A stretch of 64,000 nucleotides of DNA, taken from Candidatus Dormiibacter inghamiae. Its GTDB lineage: Bacteria; Chloroflexota; Dormibacteria; Dormibacterales; Dormibacteraceae. Shown piece by piece: positions 34,373-42,592 of this stretch; within the stretch, counting starts at the first letter, position 1; every line of letters starts with the position of its first letter. Location: assembly GCA_016464825.1 (NCBI GenBank), contig JAEKNQ010000054.1:1-64000 (forward strand), given 5' to 3'. The position numbers and the translations under genes are program-made. The notes beneath the pieces were generated by a model, which worked only from the letters and a program-made list of their open reading frames with translations, did no database searches and was not told where the DNA came from.

Positions 34373-34738
34373 CTAGCGCTGGCCCAATTCGTCGGGCGGC
34401 TGGATGCGCTTCATCAGCTCTTCCAGCAGCTGCCGCGTTTCGGGATCGGACATGACCTTCTCCTGCATAGCCTCCGCCGCCTGGCGCAGCTCGGGGTCGT
34501 TCATGAGGCGCTCGGCCATGCCCTGGAAGCGGCTGGCCATGTCCTTCATGGCGGCCTCCTGAGCCACCTGGAGGAGCACTGGCTGGCTGGCGGCTGAGGC
34601 GACCGCCTCGGCCTGCGCCCGGAGCATCTCCACGCCCTTGCAGCCGAGGCATTCATCGCGGAAGCCGCAGTGGCAGAGCTGCCGGCGAAGACCGTCCAGC
34701 GCGGCGTGCAGCGGCGAGAGATCGACCGGCTCGGGCAT
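34373..34738 (-). CDS. small uncharacterised protein with Cys cluster
   Basis: The 121-residue protein has four close cysteines near the N-terminus (CHCGFRDECLGCKG, ~22-35), which could bind zinc or a metal cluster. A long helical region rich in Ala, Met and Glu follows (KDMASRFQGMAERLMNDPELRQAAEAM, partly repeated as MSDPETRQLLEELMKRI). The two NDPE/SDPE repeats recall STI1-like helical units. It overlaps the acyl-CoA ligase stop by one base and lies 7 bp before the MBL gene, so the three are probably co-expressed. Function unknown. Confidence 0.65.
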   Translation of the reverse strand: MPEPVDLSPLHAALDGLRRQLCHCGFRDECLGCKGVEMLRAQAEAVASAASQPVLLQVAQEAAMKDMASRFQGMAERLMNDPELRQAAEAMQEKVMSDPETRQLLEELMKRIQPPDELGQR

Positions 34739-36474
34739 CAGTGGACTGTAGCGCCCGCCCGCTGCCCGGCGTACATGGCTTCGATCGCCTGCGCATAACG
34801 TTCCTGGACCACGCGGCGCTTCACCTTCAGCGTGGGAGTGAGCTCGCCGGCGGCCTCGCTGAAGTCGTCCGCCAGCAGCGTGAAGTCCTTGACAGTCTCC
34901 CAGCGGCCGAGGTCACGGTTGAGCTCGTCGACGCAGCGCTGTACCTCTGCCCGCGCCTGCTCATCTTGAACCAGTGATTCCGGCTCGCCCGTCAGCCCCG
35001 TCCGCCGGCGCAGCTCGGTCCAGTCAGGCACTATCAACGCCACCACGTAGGGCCGCTCGTCGCCTACCACCACCGCGCGGTCGATCACGGCGTTGGCGCA
35101 GAGACCGCTCTCCAGCGGCTGCGGCACCACAAACTTGCCGCCGGCAGTCTTGATCAGATCCTTTTTGCGATCGGTGATCTTGAGGAAGCCATCCTGGCTG
35201 AGCTCGCCGATGTCCCCGGTCTTCACCCAGCCGTCCACCAGCGTCTCGGCGCTGGCGCTCGGATTGCGGTAGTAGCCGAGCATGTTGCCAGGCGCGTGGG
35301 CGAGGATCTCGCCGTCCTTAGCGAGCTTGAGCCTGACCGCCGGCAGGGCGTGCCCCACCGTCTCGAAGCGGTGGCGGTCCTCGGTGTTGGAGACCACGCC
35401 GCTGGCGGTCTCTGACATACCCCAGCCGTTCAGGATCACTATCCCGATGGTCCAGAAGAACTCCTCGACATCGTGGCTGAGAGGCGCCCCGCCGCTAACG
35501 AAGAAGCGCAGCCGGCCACCTGTCAGCCGCGCCCGAAGCGGAGCCAGCACCAGACGGTCGGCCAGCGGCAGCAGGGGAGTCGGCTCGCCACGAAGCCGGC
35601 GCCGACCCTGCTCCAGGGCCCAATGGAAGAGCTGCTGCCGGCGCGGGCTGGCCTCGGCCACCGTCTGGTACACCCGTTGCTGCATCTTCTCATAGAGGCG
35701 CGGCACCGAAACCATTACCGTCGGCCTCGCCGTCTGGATGTCCTGGGCCAGATGTTCCAGGCCGCGAGATATCCACAGCGTGCCGCCCGCTGTGAGGTTC
35801 ACGTAGAAGTCGTTGATGCGACCGAATACGTGGGCATAGGGGAGAAAGCTGAGCGACTCGTCATCAGCCCTGAGCCGGAAGCCACTCTCGCCCAGGTTGC
35901 AACGGGACTGATCGACTATGCAGCGGTGAGCCAGCATCACGCCCTTGGGCTCTCCGGTCGTGCCGGAGGTATAGCAGATCGTGCAGAGAGCTTGGGGATC
36001 GAGCGCCTCCAAGCGCCGCGCAAGGGCGGAGGCGTTCTGGATGCCGCCCTGCAGCCAAGTGCGGAAGTCAAGATTGAACCTCACTGCCCGGCAGGGCGCG
36101 ACCATGGCCGCCAGGCGGTCGTCGGCGACGAAAGCGAGCCGCGCCTCCGAGTTGGCAACTATCTGGGCAGTCATCTTGACAGTACTGTTGGGGTAGATCG
36201 GCACAGTCACCCCGCCGGCCGCCTGAATGCCCAAGTCGGCGATGAGCCACTCGAGACTGTTGGGCGCCATGATGGCAACACGGTCGCCGGGAGCAATGCC
36301 CTCTCGGATCAACCGGTCGGCCAAGCGCAGGACCAGCTCGCGGCTATCCGTCCAGCTGATCACACGCCATTGCCCGCCATTGTGATAGTGGAAGAGGGTG
36401 CGGCTGCCCAGGCGTTCCGCCTGGCGGAGGAACAGGCCGACAGTGGTGCGGTCAGCCACCTGCTGAGCATTCAC
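34738..36474 (-). CDS. long-chain acyl-CoA synthetase/AMP-dependent ligase
   Basis: The 578-residue ANL-superfamily enzyme activates a carboxylic acid (probably a fatty acid) with ATP and joins it to CoA. Visible motifs are A3 ICYTSGTTGEPKGVMLAH, the GWGMSETASG adenylate-binding block, VDGWVKTGDIGELSQDGFL with the hinge Asp/Lys in ITDRKKDLIKTAGGKFV. It fits the FadD15/Faa-type long-chain group. First gene of a three-gene minus-strand operon with the Cys protein and MBL protein. Its GTG start has TATGCT exactly 6 nt upstream. Confidence 0.9.
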   Translation of the reverse strand: MNAQQVADRTTVGLFLRQAERLGSRTLFHYHNGGQWRVISWTDSRELVLRLADRLIREGIAPGDRVAIMAPNSLEWLIADLGIQAAGGVTVPIYPNSTVKMTAQIVANSEARLAFVADDRLAAMVAPCRAVRFNLDFRTWLQGGIQNASALARRLEALDPQALCTICYTSGTTGEPKGVMLAHRCIVDQSRCNLGESGFRLRADDESLSFLPYAHVFGRINDFYVNLTAGGTLWISRGLEHLAQDIQTARPTVMVSVPRLYEKMQQRVYQTVAEASPRRQQLFHWALEQGRRRLRGEPTPLLPLADRLVLAPLRARLTGGRLRFFVSGGAPLSHDVEEFFWTIGIVILNGWGMSETASGVVSNTEDRHRFETVGHALPAVRLKLAKDGEILAHAPGNMLGYYRNPSASAETLVDGWVKTGDIGELSQDGFLKITDRKKDLIKTAGGKFVVPQPLESGLCANAVIDRAVVVGDERPYVVALIVPDWTELRRRTGLTGEPESLVQDEQARAEVQRCVDELNRDLGRWETVKDFTLLADDFSEAAGELTPTLKVKRRVVQERYAQAIEAMYAGQRAGATVH

Positions 36475-36480
36475 GCGGGA

Positions 36481-36486
36481 AGCATA
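36481..36486 (-). promoter_or_regulatory. TATGCT -10 element, 6 nt before acyl-CoA ligase start
   Basis: TANNNT hexamer ending 6 nt before the GTG at 36474, consistent with leaderless transcription of the ligase operon. Confidence 0.42.
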
Positions 36487-36533
36487 ATCGCCGCGGCTCT
36501 GGCTGCGGCCCCGGCTGTCCGCGTATCCGCGCT

Positions 36534-36998
36534 TCAGTTGACTGCGAGGATCCTCATCTCGAGCGTTCCCGCCGGAGCCGCGACCGAGACTCTGTCGCCC
36601 TTCTTCCTGCCCAACAGGGCTCGCCCAAGGGGCGATTCCAAGGAGATACGGCCCGCGCCCGGATCAGCTTCGACAGCTCCCACGAGGTGATAGACCACCT
36701 TCTCGCCTTGGTCGTCCTCGAGTTCGATGGTGGAGCCCGCATCCACAGTGCTGGAGTGGCGTTCCCGGATGATCTGGGCCCGCCCGATCATCTCGTTCAG
36801 CTCGTAGATGCGATCGTCGATCCGCTGCACCTCTTCTTTGGCCTGCTCGTATTCAGGGTTGTCCTCGATGTCTCCGGGCTGGGCGGCCTCCTTCATGCGG
36901 TCAGCGGCCTCGATCCGGCGCTGACGCGCTTGCTCGAGCTCTTGCTTCAGCTTCTCCAACCCTTCGGCGGTCAGCAGGACAGGCTGTGTGAGGTCCAT
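36534..36998 (-). CDS. greA: transcription elongation factor GreA-type
   Basis: The 154-residue protein matches GreA: an N-terminal coiled coil (TAEGLEKLKQELEQAR, ending with the acidic tip region GDIEDNPEYEQAKEEV) and a C-terminal FKBP-like domain (GSTIELEDDQGEKVVYHLVG, SPLGRALLGRKKGD). It rescues backtracked RNA polymerase by stimulating transcript cleavage. ATG 36998 begins at the conserved domain; the upstream reading crosses pncA. Only 22 bp separate it from the divergent pncA start. Confidence 0.9.
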   Translation of the reverse strand: MDLTQPVLLTAEGLEKLKQELEQARQRRIEAADRMKEAAQPGDIEDNPEYEQAKEEVQRIDDRIYELNEMIGRAQIIRERHSSTVDAGSTIELEDDQGEKVVYHLVGAVEADPGAGRISLESPLGRALLGRKKGDRVSVAAPAGTLEMRILAVN

Positions 36999-37008
36999 CA
37001 GGAGGCGA

Positions 37009-37015
37009 ATAATAC
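37009..37015. promoter_or_regulatory. overlapping divergent -10 elements of greA and pncA
   Basis: The 22-bp gap between the two start codons contains ATAATAC. On the minus strand it reads TATTAT, 10 nt before the greA ATG. On the plus strand it reads TAATAC, 5 nt before the pncA ATG. Both genes would have very short or no leaders and would compete for the same melted segment. Confidence 0.35.
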
Positions 37016-37020
37016 TCTCG

Positions 37021-37590
37021 ATGTCGACTGCTCCACCTTCCTTCGACGCCCTCCTGATAGTCGATCCACAGGTTGACTTCTGCCCTGGCGGCGCGCTCCC
37101 CGTGCCCGAGGGGGACCGCATTTTTCCGGCCTTGAACCACGCCGGCCGAGAAGTGCCGCTGGTGGTGGCGAGCCGGGACTGGCACCCGGCGGACCACTGC
37201 TCCTACTCCAAACGGGGAGGCATCTGGCCTGTCCACTGCCAAGCGGACACCCCAGGAGCGGACTTTCATCCAGCGCTCGATCTCAGTGCCATCGACCATG
37301 TAGTTTCGAAGGGCACCGACCCCGAGGTCGAGGCTTACTCGGCGTTCGACGGAACCGGCTTGGCCGACTGGCTGAGGGAGCGCGAGGTGCACAGACTGCT
37401 GGTGGGCGGACTGGCCACCGACTACTGCGTCAGGGCGTCGGTCCTGGATGCTCGGCGCGAGGGCTTCCAAGTCGGCGTGTTGGAGGACGCGGTCGGCGCG
37501 GTCGACGTGAAGCCGGGAGACGGGGAGCGCGCGCTGGCGGAGCTGGTGGCAGCCGGCGCCCATTTGGTGAAGAGCGATGAGCTCGCCTGA
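37021..37590 (+). CDS. pncA: nicotinamidase
   Basis: The 189-residue isochorismatase-fold amidase has the nicotinamidase triad: Asp in LLIVDPQVDFCPGGAL (N-terminus), Lys in HVVSKGTDPEVEAYSAF and Cys in GLATDYCVRAS, plus the metal-binding SRDWHPADHCSY segment. It deamidates nicotinamide to nicotinate for NAD salvage. I use ATG 37021, where the family fold begins. It overlaps the downstream small gene by 14 bp. Confidence 0.92.
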   Translation: MSTAPPSFDALLIVDPQVDFCPGGALPVPEGDRIFPALNHAGREVPLVVASRDWHPADHCSYSKRGGIWPVHCQADTPGADFHPALDLSAIDHVVSKGTDPEVEAYSAFDGTGLADWLREREVHRLLVGGLATDYCVRASVLDARREGFQVGVLEDAVGAVDVKPGDGERALAELVAAGAHLVKSDELA

Positions 37591-37888
37591 CGCGCCCCGC
37601 TCGGCCGAGCAGGTGAACCTTGCCTGCTTCCAGCTCTCGCGCACGATGGACGAGCTCAGCTGCTCGGTGGCCGAGGCAGCGCCCTTCGCCCGCACGCTGC
37701 TCAGGGTGGTGGGCAGGGTGGTCATCGACACCGCGGCCCCCAACGCCCAGCCTGAAGTGTGGGCGAGCACCGAGGTCATGGCTCTGCAGTGGCTGAACGA
37801 GGCGCTGGGATCCCTGGGCTACGAGGTGCGGCCGCTGGCCGGTAGCGGCCGACCGGAGGTACCAGCCCCCAGCAGCGAATGGACCTGA
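37577..37888 (+). CDS. small hypothetical protein downstream of pncA
   Basis: This is a 103-residue protein of unknown function that overlaps the end of pncA by 14 bp and is therefore probably co-translated. It looks helical and soluble (LACFQLSRTMDELSCSVAEAAPFARTLLRVVGRVVID; VMALQWLNEALGSLGYEVRPL) with a Pro/Ser tail. A likely terminator lies 75 bp after its stop. I have no family assignment. Confidence 0.55.
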   Translation: MSSPDAPRSAEQVNLACFQLSRTMDELSCSVAEAAPFARTLLRVVGRVVIDTAAPNAQPEVWASTEVMALQWLNEALGSLGYEVRPLAGSGRPEVPAPSSEWT

Positions 37889-37962
37889 CCACCACGACTT
37901 GTCTTTGAAACCGTCATCGCGACCGCAGGCAGCTCTTCGCGTAGGGACGGGAAGCTGCTTCC

Positions 37963-37981
37963 GGCGCTTGTGCGCCCTTTT
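37963..37981 (+). terminator. intrinsic terminator-like hairpin after the pncA unit
   Basis: GGCGC-TTGT-GCGCC stem-loop followed by CTTTT, about 75 bp after the preceding stop. The stem is short (5 bp) and the T-run has four bases, so efficiency is uncertain. The rest of 37889-38092 shows nothing else. Confidence 0.4.
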
Positions 37982-38092
37982 AAGGAACCCGAATCGAATT
38001 CGGACGGCCGCGGTCCAGAGAAACGCTTGGTGTCTTGACTGTTCGCAGCGGCTGATTCGGCTGCCCACGGAGGCCCCACCCCAACGACGGCC

Positions 38093-39022
38093 TCAACCCG
38101 CGTTTTGGTGGCGCTCCTGGAACCAACGGGCAGTGTCTGCCAGGCCCTTCACCAAGCTGATCTGAGGCTGCCAGCCCACAGTTCTTTGGAACAGGCTCGA
38201 ATCGAGTGAGGCGGCGCGAAGGTCGCCGGAGCGGGCCGGCCCGTGCTTTGCATGAGCGTCAACCTTGAGCTCGCTGACAAGCGCCGCGAAAACCTCATTC
38301 ACCGAGGCTTCCTGGCCGGTGCCCACATTGAAGTGGCCCACCACCTCGCTGTCCAGCGCCATCAGGTTCGCAGTCACCACATCGTCCACGTGAACGTAGT
38401 CGCGGTAATACAGCCCGTCACCGTTGATCACCGCGTCTTGGCCGGCCAGCAGCTTGAGGCAGAAGATCGCTACCACGCCGGCCTCGCCGTGCGGATTCTG
38501 GCGGGGCCCGTAGACGTTGGCGTAGCGAAGCGCGGCAAAGCTGAGCTGGTGCTCCACCCGGTAGCAGTGCAGGTAATGCTCGAAGGCAAGCTTGCTGACC
38601 CCGTATGGGGAGACCGGCCAGGCGCGATGACTCTCCGGCGTGGGCCGGTTGCCGGTCTCCCCGTAGAGTGCGCCCCCGGTCGAGGCGAAGATGAAGCGCG
38701 CACCCACCTGCCGCGCTGCTTCCAGCAGGTTGAGCGAGCCCTTGACGTTCACGTCCTCATCGAAAAGCGGTTCCCGGACCGAACGGCTGACGCTCATCTG
38801 GGCGGCATGGTGGGAGATGGCGTCCGGCCGCCGTTGCCGGATCAGCTCAGCTACGTCCTCCGAGCGGATGTCGAACTGCACGAAGTCAGCTTTCGGGTTC
38901 AGGTATTCGCGGCCGGCGCCGGAGAGATCGTCGACGACCATCACTTCGTCACCGCGCTCGATCAGCGCGTCGCTGAGATGGGAGCCTATGAAGCCGGCGC
39001 CGCCCGTGACGAGGACTCTCAC
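38093..39022 (-). CDS. NAD-dependent epimerase, UDP-glucose 4-epimerase-like
   Basis: The 309-residue extended SDR has VLVTGGAGFIGSHLSDALIERG at the N-terminus, an FASTGGALYG block with catalytic Ser/Thr, SPYGVSKLAFE with the Tyr-x3-Lys pair, and RYANVYGPRQNPHGEAGVV typical of GalE/WbpP-like epimerases. It likely interconverts UDP-glucose and UDP-galactose or a related nucleotide sugar. The GTG start overlaps the exonuclease (mrfB-like) stop by 4 bp, so it is the last gene of the helicase-exonuclease operon. Confidence 0.85.
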   Translation of the reverse strand: MRVLVTGGAGFIGSHLSDALIERGDEVMVVDDLSGAGREYLNPKADFVQFDIRSEDVAELIRQRRPDAISHHAAQMSVSRSVREPLFDEDVNVKGSLNLLEAARQVGARFIFASTGGALYGETGNRPTPESHRAWPVSPYGVSKLAFEHYLHCYRVEHQLSFAALRYANVYGPRQNPHGEAGVVAIFCLKLLAGQDAVINGDGLYYRDYVHVDDVVTANLMALDSEVVGHFNVGTGQEASVNEVFAALVSELKVDAHAKHGPARSGDLRAASLDSSLFQRTVGWQPQISLVKGLADTARWFQERHQNAG

Positions 39023-40242
39023 AAGCCGGTGAGTCTATCGTCGGCCGCTGGTCCGGCCGGGGAAGCCGCCCGGCGACTCCGGAGCCCACCCGCGGCGCCC
39101 CGTTGCAGCCGCCGCTCCAACCGGCTCAGGCGCCGCTCCAGGCCGCGCCGGTGGACGCCGGCCGCGCCTTGGTGCGAGAGCGCCTGCACCACCACCTCGC
39201 GGGCCCCCTCCAAGCGGCGGAGCCGCCACTCCAGAAGCTGCGCTCGCACGATTGCGAGGGCCGGTTCGCAGGGCAGCTGCTCGCTGAGCCGGGCCAGCAG
39301 GCGTTCGGCGGCATCGGCTTCATTGCGCCTCGCCAACTTACGCGCCAGAAGCGCCCCGGCAATCGCTGAGGCAGGTCCCTGCGCCATCTCCGCCGCCCGG
39401 CGGAGCGCGCGCCAGCCATCGGCCCGGCGGCCAGCTCGGTTCAGGTGACGGCCCAGCGCCAGCCAGTCGTCAGCCTCCATGTGGGGGTCGGCGCCGGCCA
39501 GCCGCCGCAGCAGCCGACCGTGCAGGTGGTAGAGGCTCATTACGTCAAGGCGGTTATGCTCCAGCGCCACTTCCAGACGCGGGCTCAGGCCATGGCGGAG
39601 GTAATCGAAGTACGCCTCCGGAACCAGAGCTCCGGGTATGTCGTCCTCCCGTTCATAGCCAAGCCAGCGCTCCTCCACCGTTCGGAGAGTGCAGCTCTCC
39701 AGCCGGGGCTTCAGCAGGGCCCGGGTGAGAGTGAGCAGGTCAAGGTGCTCGGGGTGCTCCAGTTCTCCTGGCAGGCGTGCCATCACCCAACGTGTGCGGA
39801 CCAGGGGCAGATCAAAGCGGCTGCCGTTGTAGGTAGCGACAGCGACTGAGCGGAGCAGCTCGTGCTGGATCAGATGGAGAAAGGCCGCCTCGGCCGAGGG
39901 CTCCGGCAGGAACAGCTGGCAGAGCTCCAAGCCGGCCGCTGTCGGCCGGCAGAACGCGGCGGCAAACACCTGCGTCCCGGTGCCACCGGCCAGGCCTGTC
40001 GTCTCCGTGTCCAGGTACGCGTGTGGCACCGGCGGCACAACTCCCACGAAGCGGCCCACCGGCAGCACATCCAGGTACCGCCAGGCCACGCCGTAGGGCG
40101 TATCGGCAGGCTCGAAGCCGCGGGGTGGCAGCCGCTGCACCGGCGGCCGCGCTCGCTCAGCCGCCGGCCGGACCGCTGTCGAGCGGCCGCCCGCCGGGCC
40201 TAGGAGACCAGCGAGACGTGCGCGGAGAGCAGTTGTAGGCAC
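39019..40242 (-). CDS. MrfB/YprB-like RNase-H-fold 3'-5' exonuclease with TPR-like tail
   Basis: The protein has about 407 residues. A DnaQ-like exonuclease domain shows the DEDDh-type acidic residues: Asp-Glu in AYLDTETTGLAGGTG, Asp in TYNGSRFDLPLVRTR and Asp in LEHNRLDVMSLYHL. The C-terminal ~130 residues are Arg/Ala-rich helices arranged like TPR repeats, as in B. subtilis MrfB (YprB). It overlaps the end of the mrfA-like helicase gene and should act with it in repair of mitomycin-type DNA adducts. I chose GTG 40242 (43-bp overlap); a start at 40311 would overlap by 112 bp. Confidence 0.82.
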   Translation of the reverse strand: MPTTALRARLAGLLGPAGGRSTAVRPAAERARPPVQRLPPRGFEPADTPYGVAWRYLDVLPVGRFVGVVPPVPHAYLDTETTGLAGGTGTQVFAAAFCRPTAAGLELCQLFLPEPSAEAAFLHLIQHELLRSVAVATYNGSRFDLPLVRTRWVMARLPGELEHPEHLDLLTLTRALLKPRLESCTLRTVEERWLGYEREDDIPGALVPEAYFDYLRHGLSPRLEVALEHNRLDVMSLYHLHGRLLRRLAGADPHMEADDWLALGRHLNRAGRRADGWRALRRAAEMAQGPASAIAGALLARKLARRNEADAAERLLARLSEQLPCEPALAIVRAQLLEWRLRRLEGAREVVVQALSHQGAAGVHRRGLERRLSRLERRLQRGAAGGLRSRRAASPAGPAADDRLTGL

Positions 40243-42455
40243 GCTTGCTTGGCGCCCTCGACCTGCCAGAGCGGGCCTATGCAGGAGGGACAGCCGTGCG
40301 GACAGGGGCATTCTTCGACCAGTTGCGCGGCGTCCGCCAGCAGCTGCTCATGCAGCTCGAAGAGGCGTTTGGCGTAGCCAACCCCGCCCGGATAGACCTC
40401 GTAGATGGTCACGGTTGGGCGCAGCGTCGAAATCGCCTTGACCTCCGCCGTGGAGCCCAAGTCACGCGGATCGCACATGAGGCGGACGGCGGCCACAGTG
40501 CGCATGGCGTGGGCCATCCCCTGCAGCCCGGCCTCGAGACATTCTCGGCCGAGCCGAAGCCAGTAGTCAGGTTCGAGCGAGGTCCAGTAGGCGGTGGTGT
40601 GCAGCGTCTGTTCAGGCAGGCGGATCGGACCTGAGCCGATGTTCTCGTGGGTGTGGAAACGGATCTTCTTGAAGAGCGTGGCCAGCGCGGTGAGCTTCAC
40701 CTCCCCGTGACTGCGGTCCAGCGGCGCCGGCGAGCCGCTCTCGAAGCAATCCAGCACGTTGACACTTACCGCCAGCAGGGCGTCGGTGTAATAATCGACC
40801 TCGACCGGCCGCAGATAGGCCTTCTTCTCATCCCAGTCGAGCCGGTCGACGTGGTACTGAGCGCCCTCCTGCAGGTAGATCGCCTCTTCGTGGAGCATGA
40901 CCTGGGCGCTGAACTGGTCCATCTCGCCAATCACCTGCGGCCGGGCCGGCGAGGTGTCGACTATCACCACGTTGTCGGCCGCCAGTCGGCGGAGCGAGAT
41001 GCCCTCCGCCGGAAAGGCGTCTGCAGACCAGAACCAGCGCCCTCCAGACCGGCTGACGACACCGTCCTCCTGGAACAGCTCGAGCATCTCCGCCACCTGG
41101 CCGCGGCCCAGCTTTTCCCCCTCTGAGAAGGGCAGTTCGAACAATCCCGCCTGGAGATGGCCGGCCAGTACGAGCGGGTTGTCGGGGTCGATCAGCCCCT
41201 CCTCAGGAGCTGCTTCCAGGAAGTACTCCGGGTGACGCACTATGAACTGATCAAGCGGCGCGCCCGACGCCACGAAGACGGCGACCGACCCACTCCGGCG
41301 CCCGGCCCTGCCCAGCTGCTGCCAGGTGGAGGCGATGGTGCCCGGGTAGCCCACTATCACCGCCGCTTGCAGCGAGCCGATGTCGATGCCGAGCTCCAGC
41401 GCGTTGGTGCTCACCACTCCCCACACCTCACCCGAGCGCAGCCCCGCTTCGATCTCTCGCCGGCGCAGCGGCAGATAGCCTGAGCGGTAGCCGCGGACGC
41501 GCCGCTTCGCATCGGTTCGCGGTAGGAGAGCCTCCTGCAGGTAGCTGGTCATGACCTCCACCTGCAGTCGCGAACGGCAGAAGACTATCGTCTGCACCTG
41601 CCGCCCGATCCAGCCGGCGGCGATCCGTCTGGCTTCCAGCAGAGAGCTCCGCCTGACGCCGAGCGCGCGGTTGGTGAGCGGAGGGTTGTAGAAGATCAGG
41701 CGCCGCTCGCCCTGGGGAGCGCCGCTTCGCGCCACCAGTGCCAGGTTCTCTTCCTCCAGCAGCCGTCCCGCCAGCTCGCTGGGGTTGGCGATGGTGGCCG
41801 AGGCGCAGACGAACTGGGGCGAGGCGCCGTAGAACTCGCAGATCCGCTTCAGCCGCCGGATCACATTCGCGACCTGGCTGCCGAACAGGCCGCGATAAGT
41901 GTGCAGCTCGTCGATGACGACGTATTCCAGGCTGGAAAAGAGCCGCCGCCAGCCAGTGTGGTGAGGCAGGATCCCGGTGTGGAGCATCTCAGGGTTGGTC
42001 AGAACCACGTGGCCGCCGTCGCGGATGGCTTTGCGCTGACCGGCAGGGGTGTCGCCGTCGTAAACGTCGACCTTGATCTCGACCGAAAGCCCTGCGCCGA
42101 GCTGGCCAAGCTCGGCCAGCTGATCCTGAGCCAGCGCCTTGGTCGGAAAGAGGTAGAGCGCTCGCGCCGCCGGCCGCTCCAAAATGCGCTGCAGGACCGG
42201 CAGGTTGTAGCACAGCGTCTTACCGCTGGCCGTCGGCGTTACCACCACCAGGTGGCGGCCGGCCCGGACGTGGCGGTAAGCGTCTGCCTGATGCGAGTAC
42301 AGCTGCGTGATGCCGCACCGCCCGAGCGCCACGCGAAGGCTGGGCTCTAAGTCACCCGGCAGAGGCGCGAATTCCGCGGCACGGGCAGGGGTGACGTGGT
42401 CGAGGGTGACCTCGCCCGAGAATGCGCTGGGGTCGAAGGCTGGGACGTTGGGCAT
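40200..42455 (-). CDS. MrfA/YprA-like DEAD-box helicase with DUF1998-type C-terminus
   Basis: The 751-residue superfamily 2 helicase shows Q motif and Walker A (TPTASGKTLCYNLPVL near residue 75), DELH in YVVIDELHTYRGLFG, SAT (ASATIANP), and helicase C with VSTNALELGIDIGSLQAAV and QQLGRAGRRSG. The C-terminus has a cysteine cluster, CPCPHGCPSCIGP, characteristic of MrfA/YprA proteins with a zinc-binding DUF1998 region. In B. subtilis MrfA and MrfB excise mitomycin C lesions independently of UvrABC. A perfect LexA-type box lies 27 bp upstream of the ATG, so the operon is probably SOS-induced. Confidence 0.88.
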   Translation of the reverse strand: MPNVPAFDPSAFSGEVTLDHVTPARAAEFAPLPGDLEPSLRVALGRCGITQLYSHQADAYRHVRAGRHLVVVTPTASGKTLCYNLPVLQRILERPAARALYLFPTKALAQDQLAELGQLGAGLSVEIKVDVYDGDTPAGQRKAIRDGGHVVLTNPEMLHTGILPHHTGWRRLFSSLEYVVIDELHTYRGLFGSQVANVIRRLKRICEFYGASPQFVCASATIANPSELAGRLLEEENLALVARSGAPQGERRLIFYNPPLTNRALGVRRSSLLEARRIAAGWIGRQVQTIVFCRSRLQVEVMTSYLQEALLPRTDAKRRVRGYRSGYLPLRRREIEAGLRSGEVWGVVSTNALELGIDIGSLQAAVIVGYPGTIASTWQQLGRAGRRSGSVAVFVASGAPLDQFIVRHPEYFLEAAPEEGLIDPDNPLVLAGHLQAGLFELPFSEGEKLGRGQVAEMLELFQEDGVVSRSGGRWFWSADAFPAEGISLRRLAADNVVIVDTSPARPQVIGEMDQFSAQVMLHEEAIYLQEGAQYHVDRLDWDEKKAYLRPVEVDYYTDALLAVSVNVLDCFESGSPAPLDRSHGEVKLTALATLFKKIRFHTHENIGSGPIRLPEQTLHTTAYWTSLEPDYWLRLGRECLEAGLQGMAHAMRTVAAVRLMCDPRDLGSTAEVKAISTLRPTVTIYEVYPGGVGYAKRLFELHEQLLADAAQLVEECPCPHGCPSCIGPLWQVEGAKQACLQLLSAHVSLVS

Positions 42456-42481
42456 GGCGGTGCTGCGACAGTCATGCTAAA

Positions 42482-42495
42482 CGAACATGTGTTCG
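42482..42495. promoter_or_regulatory. LexA SOS box upstream of mrfA-like operon
   Basis: CGAACATGTGTTCG is a perfect match to the Gram-positive/actinobacterial SOS box CGAAC-N4-GTTCG. Reading toward the gene it is followed by TTTAGCATGAC, which contains a TAGCAT -10 candidate, so LexA would cover the promoter. Confidence 0.75.
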
Positions 42496-42592
42496 ATGGT
42501 CAAGCCGAAGCCTTTCAGCCGGTCGCTGAGTGGTCGTCTGACGCGCCCTCGAGCTGGGACGGCTGCGTGCTTGCGGCCCTCGCCAGCTCAGT

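Noticed and set aside
35473-36690. 405-codon plus-strand open frame opposite the acyl-CoA ligase
   Set aside because: Shadow of the ligase gene in a high-GC sequence; no motifs.
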